Positions 8,398-17,256 of a DNA stretch of 64,000 bases are shown piece after piece; within the stretch, counting starts at the first letter, position 1, and every line of letters begins with the position of its first letter. Source of the stretch: Pseudomonadales bacterium. GTDB taxonomy: Bacteria; Pseudomonadota; Gammaproteobacteria; Pseudomonadales; Halieaceae. The notes under the pieces are model-generated. The model was given only the letters and a program-made list of their open reading frames with translations, did not search any database and was not told the origin of the DNA. The DNA lies in contig JACKNU010000005.1 in NCBI GenBank assembly GCA_024234675.1, positions 62,001-126,000 of the forward strand, read 5' to 3'. The position numbers and the translations under genes are program-made.

Positions 8398-9685
8398 CTA
8401 GCGGGAGAATTCCGCCAGCCCGCGGTAGGGCGCGCGGCCGCCCAGTTCGGCTTCGATACGCAACAGGCGGTTGTACTTGGCCACCCGGTCCGAGCGACAC
8501 AGGGAACCGGTCTTGATCTGGCCGGCGGCGGTTGCCACCGCCAGGTCGGCGATGGTGGTGTCCTCGGTTTCACCCGAGCGGTGCGAGATCACGGCGGTAT
8601 AGCCAGCGGCCTTGGCCATGGCGATGGCGTCCAGGGTTTCGGACAGGCTGCCAATCTGGTTGAACTTGATCAGGATGGAGTTGGCGACCCCTTGTTGATG
8701 CCCTCCTGCAGGATGCGGGTATTGGTCACGAACAGGTCGTCGCCCACCAGCTGGATCTTGTCCCCAATCTTGTCGGTGAGCAATTTCCAGCCTGCCCAGT
8801 CGGATTCATCCAAACCATCCTCTATGGAAATAATGGGGTGGGCCGCGGCCAGGGCCGCCAGGTAGTCGGTAAAGGCCTCGCTGGAAAACTGCTTGCCCTC
8901 GCCGGCCAGGTCATACATACCGTCGCGGTAAAATTCCGAGGCGGCACAATCCAGGGCGAGGGTGACGTCGGTACCCAGCTTGTAGCCGGCCTTGCCCACC
9001 GCCTCGGCGATGACTTCCAGCGCCGCCTCGTTGGAGGGCAGGTCGGGGGCAAAGCCACCCTCGTCACCCACCGAAGTGCTGAGACCACGCCCGGCCAGTA
9101 CTTTTTTCAGGTGGTGGAAAATCTCCGATCCGGCGCGCAGCGCCTCCGCGAAGCTGGGGGCCGCCACCGGCTGGATCATGAACTCCTGAATATCGACATT
9201 GTTGTCGGCGTGCTCGCCGCCATTGAGTATGTTCATCATCGGCACCGGCATGCTGAAGCTGCTGCTGCCATTGATATCGGCGATATGCTGGTACAGGGGT
9301 ATACCGCGCGCCATGGCAGCGGCCTTGGCAGCGCCAGGGATACCGCCAGGATCGAGTTGGCGCCCAGCTTACCCTTGTTGTCGGTGCCGTCGGCGGCAAT
9401 CATGGCCGCGTCCAGCTCGCGCTGGGCGGCGGCATCAGTGCCCAACAGCAGGTCGCGGATAGGGCCGTTGACATTGGCCACCGCCTGCAGCACGCCCTTG
9501 CCCAGGTAGCGGGCGCCGTCGCCGTCGCGCAGTTCCAGGGCTTCGCGGGAGCCGGTGGACGCGCCGGAGGGCGCGCAGGCCGCACCCACATGCCCCGATT
9601 CCAGGGTCACTTCCGCCATGACCGTGGGGTTGCCGCGGGAATCCATGACCTCAAAGGCCTGTATATTCTTGATGTTGCTGCTCAT
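8398..9685 (-). CDS. eno: Enolase, interrupted by two apparent single-base frameshifts
   Basis: Glycolytic 2-phosphoglycerate dehydratase. Three frames each carry a well-conserved part. The first runs from the ATG at 9685 (IKNIQAFEVMDSRGNPTV, SGASTGSREALELRD). The second holds the middle (VPMMNILNGGEHADNNVDIQ, SVGDEGGFAPDL, SIEDGLDESDWAGW, QLVGDDLFVTN). The third holds the end (ISHRSGETEDTTIADLAVA, IKTGSLCRSDRVAKYNRLLRIE). A one-base deletion near 9331-9335 (AVSLA/AAKAAAMARG) and another in a C run at 8688-8691 (NKG/VANSILIKFNQ) explain both breaks. Corrected length is 429 residues, normal for enolase. Enolase is essential, so sequence error is far more likely than a pseudogene. Confidence 0.95.
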
Positions 9686-9713
9686 TGCATGCTCCAGTGA
9701 TTGATCGGTAGCG

Positions 9714-10565
9714 TCAGGTGATAACGAGGGGCGGCAGGGACTTGACCAGGTCGTCTACCGCCTTCACCTGCTGCAGGAAAGGTTCCAGTTGTGCCAGTGG
9801 CAGGGCGCTGGGCCCGTCGCACAGGGCCTGGTCGGGTTCGGGGTGGGCCTCCAGGAACAGCCCCGCCAGGCCCACGGCCATGCCCGCGCGCGCCAGCTCC
9901 GCCACCTGGGAACGGCGGCCGCCGGAAGCGGCCCCACCCGGGTCCCGGCACTGCAGGGCATGGGTCACATCGAAGATCAGCGGGGCATCGCCACAGCTGC
10001 GCTTCATCACCCCGAAGCCCAGCATGTCCACCACCAGGTTGTCGTAACCGAAATTACTGCCGCGCTCACACAGCAGGATGCGGTTGTTGCCGCACTCGGC
10101 GAATTTCTCCGCGACATTGCCCATCTGCGAGGGGCTCAGGAACTGGGGCTTCTTGATATTGATGACCGCCCCGGTAGCCGCCATGGCCTCCACCAGGTCG
10201 GTCTGGCGGGCCAGGAAAGCCGGCAGCTGGAGAATGTCAACCACCTCGGCGGCGGGGGCCGCCTGCTCGGGCGTGTGCACGTCGGTGATCAGGGGTACGC
10301 CGAAGGTGGATTTCACGGCGGCCAGTATGGCCAGCCCCTCCTCCAGGCCCGGGCCGCGAAAGGAGTGGATGGAGGAGCGGTTGGCCTTGTCGAAGGAGGC
10401 TTTGAACACATAGGGGATACCCAGCCGGCCACACACCTCGACGTAGTGCTCCGCCACCCGCAGGGCGAAATCCCGACTCTCCAGCACATTGACCCCGCCC
10501 AACAGGACGAAGGGGGCCGCATTGTCGAAACGCATATCACCCAGGAAAACAGTCTGGTCAGTCAT
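9714..10565 (-). CDS. kdsA: 3-deoxy-8-phosphooctulonate synthase
   Basis: KdsA condenses phosphoenolpyruvate with arabinose 5-phosphate to make KDO 8-phosphate for lipopolysaccharide. The 283-residue protein carries LLGGVNVLESRDFAL, YVFKASFDKANRSSIHSFRGPG, the LITDVHTPEQ and VDILQLPAFLARQTDL blocks, KKPQFLSPSQM, and the DVTHALQCRDPGGAASGGRR and LEAHPEPDQALCDGPSALPL signatures. It is intact, unlike the adjacent eno. It lies between pyrG and eno as in Pseudomonas. Confidence 0.97.
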   Translation of the reverse strand: MTDQTVFLGDMRFDNAAPFVLLGGVNVLESRDFALRVAEHYVEVCGRLGIPYVFKASFDKANRSSIHSFRGPGLEEGLAILAAVKSTFGVPLITDVHTPEQAAPAAEVVDILQLPAFLARQTDLVEAMAATGAVINIKKPQFLSPSQMGNVAEKFAECGNNRILLCERGSNFGYDNLVVDMLGFGVMKRSCGDAPLIFDVTHALQCRDPGGAASGGRRSQVAELARAGMAVGLAGLFLEAHPEPDQALCDGPSALPLAQLEPFLQQVKAVDDLVKSLPPLVIT

Positions 10566-10639
10566 ATCGGTACCCTAATCCTCTAGCTGATGGCATCCGG
10601 CGTCGCGGCCAGGCGCTGGCCGCCCGTGATCGTGGCGCC

Positions 10640-12280
10640 CTAGCTCGCTTCACCCCTGGCGTGCTCGATGGCGGCTTCGATATAGCTGGTAAACAGCGGG
10701 TGGCCGCGCCGGGGACGCGAAGTGAACTCCGGGTGGAACTGGCAGGCCACGAACCAGGGGTGATCCGGCAGCTCGATCATCTCCACCAGCGAACGATCGG
10801 CCGACCAGCCGACTATGCGCATACCGGCGGCGCGCAGCCGGTCCAGGTAATTGTTGTTGATTTCGTAGCGGTGACGATGGCGTTCGTGAATGGTTTCCTC
10901 GCCGTAGATCCGCCGCACCAAGCTGCCTTCCTCGAGGTGACAGGGCTGGGCTCCCAGGCGCATGGTGCCACCCTTGTCGGAACTCTCGTCGCGCTGCTCG
11001 GTGCTGCCGTCGACGTTCTGCCACTCGGTGATCAGGGCCACGATGGGATGCGGGGTGGCCGGGTTCATCTCGGTGGAATCCGCGCCCTCGAGGCCGCAGA
11101 CGTTGCGGGCGTACTCCACCAGCGCCACGTGCATGCCCAGGCAGATCCCCAGGAAGGGAATATTGTGTTCGCGGGCGTAGCGCACCGCGGTGATCTTGCC
11201 CTCCACGCCCCGGTCGCCGAAGCCTCCCGGCACCAGGATGGCGTCCATATCCTGCAGCAGGGAGGTGCCCTTGCGCTCGATATCCTCGGCATCGATATAC
11301 TCGACCTTCACCTCGGTGAGGGTTTGCAGGCCAGCGTGCTTCAGGGCCTCGTTCAGAGACTTGTAGGCATCCAGCAGGTCGACGTACTTGCCGACCATGG
11401 CCACCCGGACCTGGCCGCTGGTCTCGCTGAACTCGCGCTCGATGACCTCTTCCCAGTCGGACAGGTCCGCCTCTTTGCTGCACTCCAGGCCAAAGCGCTC
11501 CACCACGAAATCATCGAGGTGGTGGTCGCGCAGCATGCCGGGAATGCGATAGATCGAATCGGCGTCCAGCAGCGGGATGACCGCCCGCTCCTCCACGTTG
11601 GTGAACAGGGATATTTTCTTGCGAGCGCTCTCCTCGATGTCCACGGCGCAGCGGCACAGCAGGATATCGGGTTGCAGGCCAATAGATCGCAATTCCTTGA
11701 CCGAGTGCTGGGTGGGCTTGGTCTTGATCTCGCCGGCGGTAGCGATATAGGGCACCAGGGTCAGGTGCATCAGCAGGGCGCGGCTGGAGCCCATTTCAAC
11801 CTTCAACTGGCGGGCCGCTTCGAGGAAGGGCAGGCCCTCGATATCCCCCACGGTACCACCTATTTCCACCACGGCGACATCGGCATCGCCGGCGCCGAGT
11901 ATGACCCGGCGCTTGATCTCATCGGTGATATGGGGAATGACCTGGACGGTGCCACCCAGGTAATCACCGCGACGCTCCTTGCGCAGCACGGTGTTGTACA
12001 CCCGGCCGGTGGTGAAGTTGTTGGTGCGCTTCATGGTGGTATGGGTGAAGCGCTCGTAGTGGCCCAGGTCCAGGTCGGTCTCGGCACCGTCCTCGGTGAC
12101 GAACACCTCGCCGTGCTGGAAGGGGCTCATGGTGCCCGGGTCGACGTTGATATAGGGATCGAGCTTGAGCAGGGTAACCCTCAGGCCTCGCGCTTCCAGC
12201 ACGGCTGCCAGGGACGCGGCGGCAATACCCTTGCCCAGAGAGGACACCACACCACCTGTGACGAAGACGTAACGCGTCAT
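10640..12280 (-). CDS. pyrG: CTP synthase (glutamine hydrolysing)
   Basis: PyrG aminates UTP to CTP using glutamine. The protein has 546 residues. The N-terminal synthase domain starts YVFVTGGVVSSLGKGIAAASLA and includes KLDPYINVDPGTMSPFQHGEVFVT. The C-terminal class I glutamine amidotransferase domain has the nucleophile Cys in PFLGICLGMHVAL and the closing His-Glu in CQFHPEFTSRP. It is full length and intact. About 130 bases separate it from tilS upstream, so it may also have its own promoter. Confidence 0.98.
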   Translation of the reverse strand: MTRYVFVTGGVVSSLGKGIAAASLAAVLEARGLRVTLLKLDPYINVDPGTMSPFQHGEVFVTEDGAETDLDLGHYERFTHTTMKRTNNFTTGRVYNTVLRKERRGDYLGGTVQVIPHITDEIKRRVILGAGDADVAVVEIGGTVGDIEGLPFLEAARQLKVEMGSSRALLMHLTLVPYIATAGEIKTKPTQHSVKELRSIGLQPDILLCRCAVDIEESARKKISLFTNVEERAVIPLLDADSIYRIPGMLRDHHLDDFVVERFGLECSKEADLSDWEEVIEREFSETSGQVRVAMVGKYVDLLDAYKSLNEALKHAGLQTLTEVKVEYIDAEDIERKGTSLLQDMDAILVPGGFGDRGVEGKITAVRYAREHNIPFLGICLGMHVALVEYARNVCGLEGADSTEMNPATPHPIVALITEWQNVDGSTEQRDESSDKGGTMRLGAQPCHLEEGSLVRRIYGEETIHERHRHRYEINNNYLDRLRAAGMRIVGWSADRSLVEMIELPDHPWFVACQFHPEFTSRPRRGHPLFTSYIEAAIEHARGEAS

Positions 12281-12409
12281 AATAGCCTTTTATCTACGCT
12301 GTAATTCCAGACAATAAAACGCGCACACTGCCCCGCAAAGGAGCGACTTCGGCGGGTGCGAGTCCTGCGAAAAGATGGGAACTCAGGCTACCAGAAAGCA
12401 CCGGGGAGC

Positions 12410-13768
12410 TCAATCGAAAGCCGCGCTGATATTGCGCTGCCACAGGGGTTGCCACAGTGAATAACCGGGGCGCGGCGCCTGCGACCAGCGGCTTGATTCG
12501 CACAGCCACAGGTCCCCCACCGCCAACAATTCATCTTCCAGGTAAAACAGGGGCACCCGTTCCCGCCACCAGGGCGGCACATCGGCCTCCTGCAGGAGTT
12601 TCTTCAGGCTGGTGCCGCGGGCCCGGCCCCGCGGCCGACAGCGCTCGCCACCGGCTCGCCAGCTTACCCGCAGGCGCTCTCCCGGGGCCAGCAGCAGGCC
12701 CTCCCCGGCCACCTGCTCCAGGCCCACCCTGCCGGCGCCGGGCGCCTCCCGCAGCTCGCCCGGCTCCAGCGGCAACTCGCCGACCGGCGGCGGGCCCGAT
12801 TCGGGCAACAGATACACGCCGTCGCGGTGGCGCTGCAGGGCAAAGGTCCCACAGGCCAGCTGCGGCCTGGCGGTGGGACCGGCCTCCCGCAACTGGCGCA
12901 GGAACTCTTCCAGCACCACCTGGTCGGGCGCCGGCAGGCCGCCGGCCAGCAGCCAGTGGCGCAGGGTGAGAGCCGCCGCCGCAGGCAGCGGAAAACGCAG
13001 CGCCGCGGCGGGCAGGCCCGGGTCTCCCATCGTACTGCGGATGGTAGCCGGTGCCGGCAGCAGCTGGGCGAGGGAGGCGGCGGCGCCGGCCAGGTGCGAG
13101 CTGGCGCGGGCGACAGTGTGGCGGTAACCGGGCCAGCGCCGGGCCAGGAGCGGCAGGACTTCCTGGCGCAGGTAGTTGCGATCCATGCCGGTGTCGATAT
13201 TGCTGGGGTCATCTACCCAGGTGAGTCCGTGGGCCAGGGCGTAAGCCTCCAGGCGGGACCGGGGCATCTCCAGCAGCGGGCGCGCCAGGGAGCCGGTGCC
13301 CAGGGCCCTGGTGGCGGGCATGGCCGCCAGGCCCTGCATCCCGGAGCCCCGCAGCAGGCGCAGGAAAAAGGTTTCCACCTGGTCGTCCAGGTGATGGGCC
13401 AGCAACAGGACCTCGCCATCCCCCAGTTGTTCCGCGAACAGCCTGTAGCGGGCCTCGCGGGCTGCCGCCTCCAGCCCCGCGGGGCCACGGGCGATCTCCG
13501 CCCTGTGACACAGCAGCGGAATATCGAGCAGGCGGCACAGCCACTCGCAGTGGCGCTGCCAGTCATCCGCGTCGCTCTGCAAACCGTGGTTGATATGGAT
13601 AGCGCTCAGGGACGGCGCCTGCGGGTGCTGCCGGCACCAGCGCTGCACCAGGTGCAGCAACACCGTGGAATCCAGGCCACCGCTGAACCCCACATACCAG
13701 TGGGGTGCAGCCAGCAGGCGGGAGAGTTGGGCGTCCAGCGCCGCGGCAGTCAGGACGGGCTCGGCCAT
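12410..13768 (-). CDS. tilS: tRNA(Ile)-lysidine synthase
   Basis: TilS attaches lysine to C34 of the CAU-anticodon tRNA-Ile, letting it read AUA. The N-terminal PP-loop ATPase motif is SGGLDS at residues 29-34, followed by HINHGLQSDADDWQRHCEWLC and LLLAHHLDDQVETFFLRLLRGSG. The 452-residue length, with middle and C-terminal TilS domains (CRPRGRARGTSLKKLLQEADVPPWWRERVP spans about 375-405), is typical of the longer gammaproteobacterial form. It lies 28 bases downstream of accA on the same strand. Confidence 0.95.
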   Translation of the reverse strand: MAEPVLTAAALDAQLSRLLAAPHWYVGFSGGLDSTVLLHLVQRWCRQHPQAPSLSAIHINHGLQSDADDWQRHCEWLCRLLDIPLLCHRAEIARGPAGLEAAAREARYRLFAEQLGDGEVLLLAHHLDDQVETFFLRLLRGSGMQGLAAMPATRALGTGSLARPLLEMPRSRLEAYALAHGLTWVDDPSNIDTGMDRNYLRQEVLPLLARRWPGYRHTVARASSHLAGAAASLAQLLPAPATIRSTMGDPGLPAAALRFPLPAAAALTLRHWLLAGGLPAPDQVVLEEFLRQLREAGPTARPQLACGTFALQRHRDGVYLLPESGPPPVGELPLEPGELREAPGAGRVGLEQVAGEGLLLAPGERLRVSWRAGGERCRPRGRARGTSLKKLLQEADVPPWWRERVPLFYLEDELLAVGDLWLCESSRWSQAPRPGYSLWQPLWQRNISAAFD

Positions 13769-13796
13769 GCTTGCGACCCGACCGCCGGACCCGGCC

Positions 13797-14744
13797 TCAG
13801 TTGCCGTAGGACATCAGGCGCTGGTAACGCTTGGCGAGCAGGTCCTCCAGGGGCAGCTGCTGCAGCTTGTCCAGCTGGGCAACCAGGTGGGCCTTGATGC
13901 GTTCTGCCATCAGGCTCACATCGCGGTGGGCGCCACCCAGCGGCTCGGGAATGGTGGCATCGACGATGCCCAGTTCCTGCAGCACCGAAGAAGTCACCCC
14001 CATGGCCGCGGCTGCGTCGGGGGCGTTCTCGGTACTCTTCCAGATGATATTGGCGCAGCCTTCGGGCGAGATCACGAAATAAGTGGAGTACTGCAGCATC
14101 ACCAGGTGGTCGCCCACGCCGATTCCCAGGGCCCCGCCGGAGCTGCCCTCGCCAATCACCACGCAGATGATGGGCGTTGCCAGCCGCGACATGACCGCCA
14201 GGTTGCGGGCGATCGCCTCGCTGATGCCGCGCTCCTCGGAATCGATGCCGGGATAGGCCCCGGGGGTGTCGATCAACGTGATCACCGGCATCTTGAAACG
14301 CTCGGCGGTTTCCATCAGGCGCAGGGCCTTGCGGTAACCCTCGGGTTTGGGCATGCCGAAATTGCGCAACACCTTGTCCTTGACCGCGCGCCCCTTCTCC
14401 TGGCCGATTACCATCACCGGCCGGCCCTCCAGGCGCGCCACCCCGCCGACGATAGCCTTGTCGTCGCCGAAGTGACGGTCGCCGTGCAATTCGTCGAACT
14501 CCTCGAAGACCAGGGGCAGGTAATCCATGGTGTAGGGGCGCAGCGGGTGACGCGCGACCTTGACGATCTGCCAGGGTGTGAGGTTGGAGTAGATTTTCTC
14601 GGTGAGCTTGGTGCTCTTGGCCCGCAGGGTCTCGATTTCCTCGCCGATATTGATCTCGTTGTCCGAGCCCACCAGGCGCAGTTCCTCGATCTTGACCTCG
14701 AGATCGGCAATCGGTTGTTCGAAATCAAGGTAGTTGGGGTTCAT
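13797..14744 (-). CDS. accA: Acetyl-CoA carboxylase carboxyltransferase subunit alpha
   Basis: AccA pairs with AccD to transfer the carboxyl group from biotin-BCCP to acetyl-CoA, giving malonyl-CoA for fatty acid synthesis. The 315-residue protein starts MNPNYLDFEQPIADLEVKI. It carries VARHPLRPYTMDYL, ELHGDRHFGDDKAIVGG, the glycine-rich LIDTPGAYPGIDSEERG and VVIGEGSSGGALGIGVGD. It is the most upstream gene of the minus-strand housekeeping run, and the 150-base gap before it is a likely promoter site. Confidence 0.98.
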   Translation of the reverse strand: MNPNYLDFEQPIADLEVKIEELRLVGSDNEINIGEEIETLRAKSTKLTEKIYSNLTPWQIVKVARHPLRPYTMDYLPLVFEEFDELHGDRHFGDDKAIVGGVARLEGRPVMVIGQEKGRAVKDKVLRNFGMPKPEGYRKALRLMETAERFKMPVITLIDTPGAYPGIDSEERGISEAIARNLAVMSRLATPIICVVIGEGSSGGALGIGVGDHLVMLQYSTYFVISPEGCANIIWKSTENAPDAAAAMGVTSSVLQELGIVDATIPEPLGGAHRDVSLMAERIKAHLVAQLDKLQQLPLEDLLAKRYQRLMSYGN

Positions 14745-14896
14745 GCGCGGGCAAACTCAGCAGTGACAAGGGTGGCCCAGTGTACAAAAATTATCGGGCA
14801 GGGACCAATAGCGGCCGGCAAGGGCCGCGACGGGCAATGCCAGGCCAGCAGCCGGGTACGACGACTCGCCGGTAACACGGCGGATTGATATCCGCC

Positions 14897-15571
14897 CTAC
14901 CCTGGATGCGGGTCCCGCCCGGAGCAATAGATCCGCACATCGCGGAACTCCGCCGACTCGTCGAGATCGGGCAGGGTGCAGCTCGCCTGCCGCGCAATCT
15001 GCCGGTAGGGCGGGAAATCGAAATCCTTGACCCGTGAATCGGCCACCAGGACCTCCGGAGCGCGCTCGACAAACCGCCCCAGCCATTCGAAATTGGCCCG
15101 GTCGTACAGCACATCCGCCACGATGATGAGATCCAGCGGACCCTCGACCGCGTGGAAATCGTCCGCGAGCGTCAGCGATACGCCGTTGAGAGCGGCGTTG
15201 ACCCGGGTTGCGGCCAGCGCCAGCGGGTCGATATCGCAGGCGATGACCTCCCGCGCGCCGGCCAGCGCGGCGGCGATGGCGACCACCCCCGAACCGCAAC
15301 CGAAATCCAGCACCCGCCTGCCCGCCACCCGCTGCGGATGGGTCAGCAGGTAAGCGGCCAGCACCTGGCCCGAGGCCCAGCAAAATACCCAGTACAGCGG
15401 GTTATCCATGACCCGCTGCACCGCCTCGGGATCGAGCTCGCCCCGGGGGTAGTCCCCCCGCAGCAACAACAGGCGGATGTCCGGGGTTCGGGGCAGGCAC
15501 AACTGGTCCAGCTCCCCACCGGGAAGAATCTGCTGCAGGCGGGCGCGCAATTGTTCGATATCGTCATGCAT
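14897..15571 (-). CDS. Class I SAM-dependent methyltransferase, ETFB lysine methyltransferase-like
   Basis: The 224-residue protein contains SAM motif I (RVLDFGCGSGVVAIAAALAGA, near residues 85-105), the acidic post-I motif ACDIDPLALAATRVNAALN and motif IV-like LIIVADVLYD. This pattern and length match the METTL20/ETFBKMT group, which trimethylates the beta subunit of electron transfer flavoprotein. Substrate assignment is by family resemblance only. The frame is open far upstream, but that part is the antisense of rluA; the ATG at 15571 (MHDDIEQL) is the first start outside it. It is divergent from rluA, with about 110 bases between. Confidence 0.8.
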   Translation of the reverse strand: MHDDIEQLRARLQQILPGGELDQLCLPRTPDIRLLLLRGDYPRGELDPEAVQRVMDNPLYWVFCWASGQVLAAYLLTHPQRVAGRRVLDFGCGSGVVAIAAALAGAREVIACDIDPLALAATRVNAALNGVSLTLADDFHAVEGPLDLIIVADVLYDRANFEWLGRFVERAPEVLVADSRVKDFDFPPYRQIARQASCTLPDLDESAEFRDVRIYCSGRDPHPG

Positions 15572-15682
15572 GGCGCTGCGAGGGTAACCCAAATTGGCCG
15601 GGCTGGCATCGCCGACCAGGCCCGCACCCACCCCGCAGCCACTAGCGCGCGGCCGGGCCCGCCTCATATACAATACCCACCC

Positions 15683-16345
15683 ATGGATTCCCTGCCCCCC
15701 TACCTGGTGCCCCACAGCGCCGAGCCCATTCGCATCCTCTACCGGGACGCCGACCTGCTGCTGGTGCGCAAACCCCACCTGCTGCTGACCATCCCCGGCC
15801 GACACCCACTCAACAAGGATTGCCTGGTCACCCGCCTGCAACAGGACTTCCCAACCGCCAGCATCGTGCACCGGCTGGACCTGGACACCTCGGGCATCAT
15901 CGCCATTCCACTGAACAAGGCCGCCCACGCCCACATCAGCCGGCAGTTCCAGTTGCGCCAGGTGGAAAAATCCTACGTCGCGGTGGTGTGGGGCGTGGTC
16001 GAGCCCGACCGCGGGGAGATCGACCTGCCCATTGCCTGCGACTGGGACAATCGTCCCCGCCAGATGATCTGCCACCGGCGCGGCCGGGACGCCCTCACCC
16101 GCTTCGAGGTGCTGCGACGCCACCCCGACCGCACCCGGGTGCTGCTCAAGCCGGTGACCGGCCGCTCACACCAGCTGCGTATCCACATGCGAGAGTTGGG
16201 CCACCCCATCCTGGGATGCGATATGTATGCCCACGAGGAGGCGCTGGCCATGTCCGACCGGCTGCTGCTGCACGCCACCACCCTGGCCTTCGAGCACCCC
16301 ACCAGCGGGGCGTGGCTGGCGGGAGAGTGTCCCCCGGATTTCTAG
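15683..16345 (+). CDS. rluA: RluA-family pseudouridine synthase (23S rRNA U746 / tRNA U32 type)
   Basis: The 220-residue protein lacks an S4 domain and matches RluA along its length. It has LLTIPGRHPLNKDCLVTRLQQ and the catalytic block SIVHRLDLDTSGIIAI with its catalytic Asp. It also has LPIACDWDNRPRQMICH and the C-terminal TGRSHQLRIHMRELGHPILGC. E. coli RluA modifies U746 of 23S rRNA and U32 of several tRNAs, and the same target set is likely. The ATG at 15683 gives the RluA-like N-terminus; the longer upstream frame is antisense to the methyltransferase. Confidence 0.92.
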   Translation: MDSLPPYLVPHSAEPIRILYRDADLLLVRKPHLLLTIPGRHPLNKDCLVTRLQQDFPTASIVHRLDLDTSGIIAIPLNKAAHAHISRQFQLRQVEKSYVAVVWGVVEPDRGEIDLPIACDWDNRPRQMICHRRGRDALTRFEVLRRHPDRTRVLLKPVTGRSHQLRIHMRELGHPILGCDMYAHEEALAMSDRLLLHATTLAFEHPTSGAWLAGECPPDF

Positions 16346-16379
16346 GCCGCTACCTCCCCGGCCGCATCGTCGGCCAGGA

Positions 16380-17186
16380 TCACTGATGCAGCCCGGCCGC
16401 GAGGGCTTCGGCACGCTGTTGCAGGTCGAGACGCGCCGGTGTGGGCCGCTGCTGCGCCAGGGTCTCACGCGCGGACCGGATCATGGCGGCGGCCCGGTCG
16501 CGGTGCCCGAGCTCCAGCTGTAATTCGGCCATATCAAGGCGCCAGGCGGGACTTTCGCCCAGCATCGGCCCCAGGGTCTGCAGGCGCGCCAGGGCCAGTT
16601 CCGGTTGTCCCCGCGCCCGCTCCAGCGCCACCGCCTGGCGCTGCAACTGGGGCACCACCCCGAGGGTGGCCTGGCCCTGGTCCAGGATAGCCAGCGCCTC
16701 CTGGTAGCGACGCCGCTCCTCCAGCATCCTGGCAGCGGCCAGGTAAAGGCCGGGGTTGGGGCGCTCCTGCAGGCGGAAGTAAGTCTGCAGGTGAGCGACC
16801 GCCAGGTCGTAATCACCGCTGTCGCGGGCGATGCGCGCCAGGTAATCGTAGGCAGGTGGGTAGTTCGGGAAGCGCTGGAGGTACTGCTGCAGGTAGTCGC
16901 GTGCGACCTCGAAGTCGCCCGTCCGATAATGCAGGACCCCCAGTTGGAAGGCCACGAGCACCGGCTCGCCCAGGGTCTGCGCCTGCAGCAGATCGGCCAG
17001 TGCCGCATCGTACTGGCCGCCCTCGGAATAGATGATCCCCCTCTGGATATACAGATCCTGGTCGGTGGGCGTCTGTTCCAGGTGGCGGTTGACCTGCTGC
17101 AACTGGTCGTGTTGCCCCGGATGGGCGAGTGCGACACTGGCCGGTACCAGCAGCACTGGCGCCAGCAGGCACAGGCAGCGGCGCAA
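16380..17186 (-). CDS. Exported tetratricopeptide-repeat protein
   Basis: This is a TPR protein of about 268 residues if it starts at the TTG at 17186. That start gives a short signal peptide (RRCLCLLAPVLLVPASVALA) ending just before HPGQHDQ. The frame is open to 17336, but upstream it would overlap the preceding phosphatase gene. Repeats are visible as DLYIQRGIIYSEGGQYDAALADL, VAFQLGVLHYRTGDFEVARDYL and PAYDYLARIARDSGDYDLAVAHL, and more diverged ones follow. Such proteins act as scaffolds. It follows the phosphatase by about 70 bases and may be co-transcribed with it. No specific partner can be named and the start is uncertain. Confidence 0.8.
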   Translation of the reverse strand: MRRCLCLLAPVLLVPASVALAHPGQHDQLQQVNRHLEQTPTDQDLYIQRGIIYSEGGQYDAALADLLQAQTLGEPVLVAFQLGVLHYRTGDFEVARDYLQQYLQRFPNYPPAYDYLARIARDSGDYDLAVAHLQTYFRLQERPNPGLYLAAARMLEERRRYQEALAILDQGQATLGVVPQLQRQAVALERARGQPELALARLQTLGPMLGESPAWRLDMAELQLELGHRDRAAAMIRSARETLAQQRPTPARLDLQQRAEALAAGLHQ

Positions 17187-17256
17187 CCACGGGATCGGGA
17201 CAACAGCGCAGCCACGGCCCGGAGCAAACCCCCGGCCGGCCGGCCGGCAAACGGGC

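Noticed and set aside
10661..12304. A 547-codon plus-strand frame opposite pyrG
   Set aside because: It mirrors pyrG almost exactly and has no conserved motif; pyrG has all CTP synthase motifs.
15152..15682. Upstream extension of the rluA frame
   Set aside because: The extension is antisense to the methyltransferase gene; the RluA homology begins at 15683.
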